This document shows positions 1 to 4,717 of a stretch of DNA of 7,684 nt, piece after piece (the first letter of the stretch is position 1; the number at the start of each line of letters is the position of its first letter). The position numbers and the translations under genes are program-made. Source of the stretch: JBHIBR01 sp046759145 [NCBI: Nitrospinota bacterium] (GTDB lineage Bacteria > UBA8248); assembly GCA_046759145.1 (NCBI GenBank), contig JBHIBR010000076.1, positions 1 through 7,684 on the forward strand. The letters are read 5' to 3'. The notes under the pieces are model-generated. The model searched no databases. It saw only the letters and a program-made list of their open reading frames with translations, and was not told the origin of the DNA.

Positions 1-281
1 TGGGAGCTGAGCTGGAGGTGCCCACCCTGAACGGGGCAGCCAAGCTGACCGTGCCCCGGGGCACCCAGACGGGCGAGGTGTTCCGCATCCGGGGGGAGGG
101 CTTCCCCTCCCTGGGCGGGAGGAGCCGAGGGGACCTGCTGGTCGAGGTGGTGCTTCAGACCCCCACCAAGCTCACCAAGCGCCAGGAGGAACTCTTCCGG
201 GAGCTGGCCGCGGCGGATGGTCGGTCGAAGGAGCGGAAGAAGAAAAAGGGCATCCTGAGCCAGCTCCTCTCCTTTAATTGA
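1..281 (+). CDS. dnaJ: DnaJ chaperone, C-terminal end (partial, 5' cut by window)
   Basis: DnaJ is the J-domain co-chaperone that delivers unfolded clients to DnaK and stimulates its ATPase in the cytoplasm. Only the end of the second beta-barrel client-binding domain and the C-terminal tail are visible. The frame is open from base 3 (G-A-E-L-E-V-P-T-L-N-G) and continues with VPRGTQTGEVFRIRGEGFP, then GDLLVEVVLQTPTKLTKRQ. This is the standard DnaJ C-terminal pattern (xVPTLxG, PxGTQxGxxFRxxGxG, GDxxVxVxxxxPxxLxxxQ). The first in-frame GTG at 18 is not the start, because the family signature begins before it. The J domain and zinc fingers lie outside the window. The last ~20 residues are a short Lys-rich tail (KERKKKKG) of ordinary type. 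The next gene starts 9 nt downstream, so co-transcription is likely. The other candidate is the related CbpA, which shares this domain, but the fit to DnaJ is better. Confidence 0.93.
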   Translation, partial: GAELEVPTLNGAAKLTVPRGTQTGEVFRIRGEGFPSLGGRSRGDLLVEVVLQTPTKLTKRQEELFRELAAADGRSKERKKKKGILSQLLSFN

Positions 282-290
282 GGGTTCCCC

Positions 291-947
291 ATGCTGAGCG
301 CAGCCTTCGGGGGCAAACTCGACGCCGCCCTGGACTGGGCCCTCAAGCGGATCCGCTCCGGGGGGGTGAACCCGTGCCTGCTCACGAGCCTGGGGCTTCT
401 GGTCCACCTGGTGGCCGGCGGGGCGTTGGCCTGGGGCGCTTTCGTGTGGGGCGGAGTACTGACCCTGGCCGCAGGCGCCTTCGATGTATTGGACGGGGCA
501 ATGGCGCGCGCGTCCGGGCGGAACACCCCCTTTGGGGGCTTCTATGACTCGGTGGTGGACCGTTACTCCGACGGCACCCTCCTGCTGGGCCTGCTGGGGT
601 TTTACCTCTGGGAGGGGTCGCGGGGTATGGTCCTCCTGACGGCCGTGGTCCTCCTGGGGGCCCTGGTTACGCCTTACACTCGGGCCCGGGCCGAGTGCTT
701 CATCCCCAGCTGCGCCGTCGGGGTGCTGGAGCGAGCGGACCGCCACGTGGTGCTGGCTCTGGGGGCCCTCACGGGGTGGATGGCCCCCGCGCTGTGGGTC
801 ATGGCCGTCTTGAGCCACCTGACGGTGGGACAGCGAGTGCTCTACACCTGGAGGGAGCTGGAGCGGGGTCCTGCCTCGGGGGAGGGACGGCAGGTGGTGA
901 AGCTTAGGCGGTTTTACCGTATCCGCGGTGGCGGCGCGGCACCTTGA
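291..947 (+). CDS. CDP-alcohol phosphatidyltransferase family membrane protein
   Basis: This integral membrane enzyme transfers a phosphatidyl group from a CDP-linked lipid to an alcohol acceptor, displacing CMP, in phospholipid synthesis. The 218-residue protein carries the complete family signature DG(x2)AR(x8)G(x3)D(x3)D. The visible residues are D65, D68, G69, A72, R73, G82, D86 and D90; the four aspartates bind the metal and act in catalysis. Hydrophobic segments lie at about residues 30-62 (two helices), 95-107, 112-128 and 150-175. Length is normal for the family. A later YTRARAE stretch (129-135) and VLERADR (145-151) resemble the phosphatidylinositol-phosphate/archaetidylinositol-phosphate synthase branch rather than PgsA or PssA, but the acceptor alcohol cannot be fixed from sequence alone. 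The ATG at 291 follows the dnaJ stop by 9 nt; a short G-rich stretch (GAGGG) precedes it. The C-terminal tail is basic and probably cytoplasmic. Confidence 0.9.
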   Translation: MLSAAFGGKLDAALDWALKRIRSGGVNPCLLTSLGLLVHLVAGGALAWGAFVWGGVLTLAAGAFDVLDGAMARASGRNTPFGGFYDSVVDRYSDGTLLLGLLGFYLWEGSRGMVLLTAVVLLGALVTPYTRARAECFIPSCAVGVLERADRHVVLALGALTGWMAPALWVMAVLSHLTVGQRVLYTWRELERGPASGEGRQVVKLRRFYRIRGGGAAP

Positions 948-974
948 GGCTGCGCCCGGAGGCGGGAGGGCGGA

Positions 975-1379
975 ATGGCTGAGGAGGAGAAAAAGCCAGA
1001 GCGGGGCTTCACCGTCACGGACCGCCGCCGCGCCACACAGGGTTTCGAGGAGTCCGCTGCCCAGGCGCCCGCCGACCGACCCCCTCCGCGGGAGGCTGCC
1101 CCTGCCCTGGAGGAGGGGGGAGAGGGAGGCCCTGCCCAGGAGGTGTCGTTGGAGCTTCTCCTGGGTCTCCTCCAGAGCAACGCGCTCCTCTCCCTGGGGG
1201 TGCTCCCCGACGCCCGCGGTCAGGGAGGCGCCAAGGACCCCGCCCGAGCCCGGCTCTTCATCGAACTCGTCGCTCTCCTCCGCGAGAAGACCCGGGGCAA
1301 CCTCACCCCTCAAGAGGAAGCGCTCGTGGAGGATGTGCTGAGCGGGTTGCGCCTCCTCTATGTGGAGGAGGCGGGCTAG
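975..1379 (+). CDS. DUF1844 domain protein
   Basis: This is a 134-residue cytoplasmic protein of unknown function. The N-terminal ~55 residues are charged, Pro/Glu/Ala-rich and probably disordered (FTVTDRRRA at 12-20 is a typical start for the family). The folded part runs from about 57 to 131 and matches the DUF1844 pattern: an S-L-E-L-L-L-G-L-L helix, an A-L-x-x-L-G-x-x-P turn (70-78), an A-R-x-x-I-E-L-x-x-L-L helix, the signature K-T-R-G-N-L-T-P-x-E (105-114), and a closing L-R-L-L-Y-V. The whole domain looks like one small helical bundle. There is no signal peptide, membrane helix or catalytic motif. The gene sits 27 nt after the lipid synthase gene, with GGAGG-type ribosome-binding sequence at about 958-971, so it probably belongs to the same transcript. 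DUF1844 proteins commonly occur near housekeeping genes in deltaproteobacteria and acidobacteria; no role is established that I know of. Confidence 0.85.
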   Translation: MAEEEKKPERGFTVTDRRRATQGFEESAAQAPADRPPPREAAPALEEGGEGGPAQEVSLELLLGLLQSNALLSLGVLPDARGQGGAKDPARARLFIELVALLREKTRGNLTPQEEALVEDVLSGLRLLYVEEAG

Positions 1380-1573
1380 CTTGGTGAAGCGAGAGCTCTG
1401 CCTCCCCTTGCGCCTGCCGGCGGGCGCGCCCGATGGCGCGGTGCGGCGCCTGAGCTTCTTCGGAGGCAGCCTCGACACCACCCTATCCGTCCGGCGCGCA
1501 GCGACAAATCCCCCCGCATCCGCGACGGGGTCCGTTTCCGGCCTGTGATGAGTTGAGGAGGTAGACGCAGCTC
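1380..1573 (+). other. Intergenic gap before rpoZ with a doubtful 55-codon ORF
   Basis: This 194-nt stretch separates the DUF1844 gene from rpoZ. An ORF in frame with GTG at 1384 (or TTG at 1381) could run to 1548 and encode about 55 residues starting V-K-R-E-L-C-L-P-L-R-L-P. I do not recognise it. Its second half is rich in Arg, Pro, Ser and Thr, and no clear ribosome-binding site precedes it. It may be an unused frame or a gene remnant. A GC-rich hairpin can be drawn around 1516-1533 (CCCC...GGGG), but no T-run follows, so I do not call a terminator. I found no convincing -35/-10 pair for rpoZ. A GAGGAGG ribosome-binding site lies at 1555-1561. Confidence 0.35.
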
Positions 1574-1843
1574 ATGTCCGCAGACGACCTCTACTCCCAA
1601 GCCTTCGAGAAGGTGGGCAACCGGTTCCTCCTGACCATCTTGCTGGCCAAGCGGGCGGCCCAGCTCAAGAAGGGCGCCGAGCCCCTGGTGCCGGCGGACG
1701 CCGTGTCCACCGAGGAGATCGTCCTGCGGGAGATCGTCGAGGGCAAGCTCAGCTGGAGGGCCGAGGCCCCGGCGCCCGTGGCGGGGGAAGGGGGCGAGTC
1801 CTTCGAGCCGAGCTTCGAGGAGGAGGGCGTCGAGGAGCTCTAG
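1574..1843 (+). CDS. rpoZ: DNA-directed RNA polymerase omega subunit
   Basis: Omega is the small subunit that wraps the C-terminal region of beta-prime, aids RNA polymerase assembly and, in proteobacteria, forms part of a ppGpp site. The 89-residue protein has the family core V-G-N-R-F-L-L-T-I-L-L-A-K-R-A-A-Q-L (14-31), G-A-E-P-L-V (34-39) and the helix A-L/V-L-R-E-I-V-E-G-K-L (50-59). The tail from about 62 on is acidic and low-complexity (Glu/Gly/Ala), as is common in omega proteins of GC-rich bacteria. The ATG at 1574 is chosen because M-S-A-D-D-L-Y comes immediately before the conserved helix and a GAGGAGG sequence lies 12 nt upstream. The more usual partner gmk is not directly upstream here. 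The gene ends 9 nt before the stop of the converging aminotransferase gene, leaving almost no space for a separate terminator. Confidence 0.92.
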   Translation: MSADDLYSQAFEKVGNRFLLTILLAKRAAQLKKGAEPLVPADAVSTEEIVLREIVEGKLSWRAEAPAPVAGEGGESFEPSFEEEGVEEL

Positions 1844-1852
1844 GGCGGCCCC

Positions 1853-3046
1853 TCAGCTTCTGTCCCGCGCGGGAAGCGTGCGCGCGGGGCGTTTCCTTTC
1901 GCGGCTCTCGACGAAACGGGCGAGGCGCTCGACCCCCCGTTCCATGTTGGGGATGGAGTTGGAGTAGGAAAACCGCAGGTAACCCTCCCCCCCGGGGCCG
2001 AAATCCGCCCCCGGCGCCACCGCCACCCCCACCGATTCCAGGATCTCCTGCGCCAGCGAGAGGCTCTCCCGCCCCAGGTGTTGCGCTCCTGCGAAGATGT
2101 AAAACGCCCCCCGGGGCTCGCTCGCGACGCGGAATCCGAGCGCCCGAAGCCTGGGCAGGAGGAACTTCCGCCGCTCGTCGTAGCGGCGTCGCATGGCCTC
2201 GGCTTCGGGGAGGGCCACCTCCAGCGCGGCGATGCCGCCCCGCTGGACGAAGGGGTTGGGCGAGATGAAGAAGTTCTGCTGGAGCTTCTCCAGGGTGCGC
2301 ATGCAGGCCCGGGGGGCGATGAGGTAGCCCAGCCTCCAGCCCGTCATGGCGAAGCGCTTCGAGAAGCCGTTGATGACGAAGGCCTCCTGGGCGAACTCCA
2401 GGATGGAGCGCTCCCTCTCCCCGTAGACGAGGCCGTGGTAGATCTCGTCCGAGAGGATGGGCACGCCGAAGGAAGCCACCTCGGCCATCGCCTCCGCCGA
2501 GAGGAGCGTCCCCGTGGGGTTGGCAGGAGAGTTGATGAGGATGACGCGGGTGCGGCGGCCGAGGGCCCGCCCGAGGGCCTCGGCGCGGAGTTCGAACCCC
2601 CCCTCTTCGCCTACCCGGACGAGCCTCGGCGTTGCCCCCAGGTAGCGGATGAAGCTGGGATAGCAGGCGTAGTGCGGGTCGGTGAGGATGGCCTCATCGC
2701 CGGGCTCCAACAGGAGGGAGAGGGCCAGGAGCATGGCGGGCGAGGTGCCCGAGGTCACCAGCACCCTCTCGGCCTCCACCTCCACGCCGTAGCTCTCCCG
2801 GTAGTGTCGGGCGATGGCCTCCCGCAGCTCGGGCAATCCCATGGCGTGGGTGTAGTGGGTCTCCCCGCGCCGGAGCGCTTCGGCCGCCGCCCGTACGATG
2901 GGCTCTGGGGTGGGGCCGTCGGGCTCGCCGATCTCGAGGTGGATGACCTCCCGCCCCTGCGCCTCAAGCGCCTGGGCGCGCGCCAGGATGTCCATCACCA
3001 GGAAGGGCTGGATCTCCTCGAGGCGCGGGGGCAACTTCCAGCCCAT
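1853..3046 (-). CDS. Class I/II PLP-dependent aminotransferase
   Basis: This cytoplasmic fold-type I aminotransferase resembles the AspC/AlaT-like enzymes; the exact amino donor is not readable from sequence. With the ATG at 3046 it has 397 residues, normal for the family. Visible active-site elements are the N-terminal L-E-I-G-E-P-D-G-P-T-P loop (38-47), Y65 in THYTHAMG-L-P-E-L-R, N176 in NSPANPTG (172-179), D200 and Y203 in SDEIYHGL, the Schiff-base lysine K230 in GFSKRFAMTGWRLGY, and R358 in LRFSYSNS, which binds the substrate carboxylate. The frame extends upstream to an ATG at 3109. I prefer 3046 because AAGGAGAG (plus-strand 3053-3060) lies 8 nt ahead of it, homology starts there, and the longer start would lie upstream of the predicted transcript start. 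The gene is tail-to-tail with rpoZ and divergent from the IHF/HU gene. The last ~20 residues (RERKRPARTLPARDRS) are a basic extension. Confidence 0.93.
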   Translation of the reverse strand: MGWKLPPRLEEIQPFLVMDILARAQALEAQGREVIHLEIGEPDGPTPEPIVRAAAEALRRGETHYTHAMGLPELREAIARHYRESYGVEVEAERVLVTSGTSPAMLLALSLLLEPGDEAILTDPHYACYPSFIRYLGATPRLVRVGEEGGFELRAEALGRALGRRTRVILINSPANPTGTLLSAEAMAEVASFGVPILSDEIYHGLVYGERERSILEFAQEAFVINGFSKRFAMTGWRLGYLIAPRACMRTLEKLQQNFFISPNPFVQRGGIAALEVALPEAEAMRRRYDERRKFLLPRLRALGFRVASEPRGAFYIFAGAQHLGRESLSLAQEILESVGVAVAPGADFGPGGEGYLRFSYSNSIPNMERGVERLARFVESRERKRPARTLPARDRS

Positions 3047-3052
3047 TCGGCT

Positions 3053-3060
3053 CTCTCCTT
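3053..3060 (-). promoter_or_regulatory. Ribosome-binding site that fixes the aminotransferase start
   Basis: Read on the minus strand this is AAGGAGAG, a strong Shine-Dalgarno match whose GGAG ends 8 nt before the ATG at 3046. The alternative upstream ATG at 3109 lies inside the divergent promoter region and has no comparable site, so the shorter protein is preferred. Confidence 0.75.
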
Positions 3061-3085
3061 TGCGTAGGCGCGTCGGTCTTCCCCG

Positions 3086-3114
3086 AGTATGGGCCGGGCG
3101 GGTTGACATTTCAA
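3086..3114 (-). promoter_or_regulatory. Candidate sigma70 promoter for the aminotransferase gene
   Basis: On the minus strand a TTGAAA box (plus 3109-3114; 5 of 6 consensus bases) is followed after exactly 17 nt by CATACT (plus 3086-3091; 4 of 6). Transcription would begin near 3079, giving a leader of about 33 nt before the ATG at 3046. It is weaker than the opposite promoter, and its -35 box directly abuts that promoter's -35 box. The call rests on pattern only. Confidence 0.5.
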
Positions 3115-3131
3115 GGATGGGGTCTTATAAG
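3103..3131 (+). promoter_or_regulatory. Strong sigma70-type promoter for the IHF/HU gene
   Basis: A perfect TTGACA (-35, 3103-3108) is followed after 17 nt by TATAAG (-10, 3126-3131; 5 of 6 bases). The -10 lies within the perfect palindrome CTTATAAG (3124-3131). Transcription is expected to start near 3138, leaving a leader of about 74 nt before the ATG at 3212. This is the best promoter match in the window and fits the high expression usual for nucleoid proteins. Confidence 0.8.
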
Positions 3132-3211
3132 CTCATGATTAAATCGAGGTTTGGGGAGGTAGTCACGGGAGGCCCAAGGGGACGGCCCGGGGAGGAGAGC
3201 GGGGGAGCGCC

Positions 3212-3502
3212 ATGACCAAGATCGAGATCATCAACCGCGTTGCAGAAGAGACCGGCCTCAGCAAGGTCAAGGCCGAGGAAGCTGTGGAGGGCATCATCGA
3301 AACCATCAAGGAGACACTTCAGAACGGCGAGCCGGTGATCCTCCGACGGTTTGGCTCCTTCCAGGTGCGGAAGAAGAACGCCCGCACCGGCCGCAACCCG
3401 AAGACGGGCCGGGAAGCTCCCATCCACGCCCGGAGGGTTGTGCGCTTCAAGAGCGGGAAGCATTTCCGGGAAGCCGTGAACGGGGGGAAGGTGCGCTTCT
3501 AG
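3212..3502 (+). CDS. IHF/HU-family DNA-bending protein (IHF-alpha-like)
   Basis: This small nucleoid-associated protein binds the DNA minor groove as a dimer and bends DNA strongly. It has the full 96-residue length. The N-terminal helical dimerisation part (1-42) begins T-K-I-E-I-I-N-R-V-A-E-E-T-G-L-S. It is followed by V-I-L-R-R-F-G-S-F-Q-V (42-52) and the beta-arm signature G-R-N-P-K-T-G (60-66), where P63 is the proline that intercalates between base pairs. The family ending A-R-R-V-V-R-F-K-S-G-K-H-F-R-E-A-V-N follows. The I-H-A-R-R-V-V-R-F wording is closer to IHF-alpha than to HU, but a lone IHF-like homodimer cannot be excluded, so no symbol is given. ATG 3212 is preceded by GGGGGAG (3201-3207). 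A strong promoter lies 81 nt upstream of the start codon. The stop overlaps the stop of converging queA (shared CTAG, 3499-3502). Confidence 0.92.
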   Translation: MTKIEIINRVAEETGLSKVKAEEAVEGIIETIKETLQNGEPVILRRFGSFQVRKKNARTGRNPKTGREAPIHARRVVRFKSGKHFREAVNGGKVRF

Positions 3503-4617
3503 CGGCCCCTCCGGTCCCCTCCCGGCTCTTCCCAGCTCCCCCAGCCCGTCTCGCCCGGTCCTTCCTGTCGGTCGGCGCGCCAGAGGATGAGCATGCTATC
3601 GCCGTAGCTGTAGAAGCGGTAGCCCATCTCGCGCGCCACTCCGTATGCCCGAAGGACGCGCTCCCTCCCGGCGAAGGCGGCCACCAGCATCAGCAGGGTG
3701 GAGCGGGGCAGATGGAAGTTGGTCAGCAGGGCGTCCACGGCCCGGAACCGGTGGCCCTCCCGGATGAAGAGGTCCGTCTCCCCCGCCCGGGGCTCTAGCA
3801 CCTCCCCTCGGCCGCCCTCGGCGAGGGCGGCGCTCTCCAGGGCTCGAACGCAGGTGGTCCCCACCGCCACCACGCGGCCTCCTTCCCGCCGTGCCGCGTT
3901 GACCGCCTCCGCCGTCTCGGGGGGGACGCAGTAGGCTTCTGATTCCATCCGGTGGTCCGCGGGGTCCTCCACCCGGACGGGCCGAAAGGTGCCGTAGCTC
4001 ACATGGAGGGTGAGCCGGGCGACTCGTACCCCCTGGGCCTCGAGGCGGTCGAGGAGCTCGGGGGTGAAGTGGAGACCCGCCGTGGGGGCTGCCACGGCTC
4101 CCTCCCGGCGGGCGTAGACCGTCTGGTAGCGCTCCCGGTCCTCGGGGACGGGGGGGCGCTTGAGGTAGGGCGGAAGGGGGACCTCGCCGTGGGCCCTGAG
4201 CCAGGCGCGCAGGTCGGCAAAGGGGTGGAACTCGAGGGTTCGCCCTCCTCCGGGCGGACCGACCCGCGCCCGTGGCCCGCCCTCCCCGAGGCAGATCCAT
4301 TCTCCCTCGGGAACCTTTCGGTTCGCCCGAAGCAGGGCCTGGAATCGCCCGGGCGCTTCCTCCCGCAGGAGGAGGACCTCGACCTTCCCTCCTGAGGTCT
4401 CGCGCTGGGCGCGAAACCTCCAGGGAAGCACCTGCGTGTCGTTCAGGACGAGGAGGTCCCCCGGGCGGAGATAGTCGGGGAGGTCGAAGAAGTGGCGGTG
4501 CTCCAGGCGGTCGGACTCTCGCCAGAGCACCAGCAGCCGCGAGGCGTCCCGACGGGGCAGCGGATGGCGGGCGATGAAGGATTCGGGCAGCTCGTAGTCG
4601 AAGTCCCGGGTGCGCAT
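3499..4617 (-). CDS. queA: S-adenosylmethionine:tRNA ribosyltransferase-isomerase (QueA)
   Basis: QueA transfers and isomerises the ribose of SAM onto 7-aminomethyl-7-deazaguanine at position 34 of GUN-anticodon tRNAs, forming epoxyqueuosine, the next-to-last queuosine intermediate. With ATG 4617 the protein has 372 residues. Family landmarks are FDYELPESFIARHPLPRRDASRLLVL (5-30, interrupted listing: F-D-Y-E-L-P, R-x-x-S-R-L-L-V-L), LLVLNDTQVLPWR (55-67), APTAGLHFTPELL (177-189), HVSYGTFRPV (205-214), GTTCVRALES (253-262), TDLFI (281-285) and LLTNFHLPRSTLLMLVAAFAG (298-317). The usual ending YSYGDSMLI is at 336-344. It is followed by an extra ~28 residues rich in Gly, Glu, Arg and Trp that most QueA proteins lack. 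An in-frame ATG at 4671 exists, but homology starts at 4617 and a GAGAGAGGG sequence sits just upstream. The gene is divergent from cbiET and convergent with the IHF/HU gene. Confidence 0.95.
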   Translation of the reverse strand: MRTRDFDYELPESFIARHPLPRRDASRLLVLWRESDRLEHRHFFDLPDYLRPGDLLVLNDTQVLPWRFRAQRETSGGKVEVLLLREEAPGRFQALLRANRKVPEGEWICLGEGGPRARVGPPGGGRTLEFHPFADLRAWLRAHGEVPLPPYLKRPPVPEDRERYQTVYARREGAVAAPTAGLHFTPELLDRLEAQGVRVARLTLHVSYGTFRPVRVEDPADHRMESEAYCVPPETAEAVNAARREGGRVVAVGTTCVRALESAALAEGGRGEVLEPRAGETDLFIREGHRFRAVDALLTNFHLPRSTLLMLVAAFAGRERVLRAYGVAREMGYRFYSYGDSMLILWRADRQEGPGETGWGSWEEPGGDRRGR

Positions 4618-4717
4618 TAACCCTCTCTCTCGTTGCCCCCGCGGGGCTTTTCCGCTAAGAAGATATGCCATCCGATCTGGTGCGCGCGGTCAAGGGCCCG
4701 GCGGGGAGATGGCGGTG
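4618..4717. promoter_or_regulatory. Divergent queA / cbiET intergenic leader
   Basis: This 100-nt interval must hold the start signals of both queA (-) and the cobalamin operon (+). On the plus strand a weak pair TTGCCC (4633-4638) and TAAGAA (4656-4661) is spaced by 17 nt, but with only 4 of 6 and 3 of 6 consensus bases. I see no convincing minus-strand pair. There is no B12-box-like GCCACTG sequence, and the interval is too short for a full cobalamin riboswitch. GGGGAG at 4703-4708 is the likely ribosome-binding site, 9 nt before the ATG at 4718. Confidence 0.4.

Noticed and set aside
1863-1874. Perfect palindrome TCCCGCGCGGGA as a terminator between rpoZ and the aminotransferase gene
   Set aside because: It lies inside the aminotransferase coding end, has no loop and no T-run on either strand, and is expected by chance in such GC-rich sequence.
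2078-3067. Long plus-strand open frame (329 codons) opposite the aminotransferase
   Set aside because: It is antisense to a gene with every aminotransferase motif intact, its translation is low-complexity Gly/Glu/Arg/Ala without family features, and long empty frames are expected in GC-rich DNA.
3047-3109. Longer aminotransferase start at the ATG at 3109
   Set aside because: The extra 21 residues are basic and unlike the family. The ATG overlaps the promoter -35 region, and a strong ribosome-binding site serves the ATG at 3046.
3134-3155. IHF binding site just after the IHF/HU promoter (autoregulation)
   Set aside because: The AT-rich stretch with ATTAAATCGAGG does not fit the WATCAA-N4-TTR consensus.
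3596-4300. Minus-strand open frame of 234 codons within queA
   Set aside because: The translation is Arg/Gly/Pro-rich with no recognisable domain, and queA in another frame explains the region fully.
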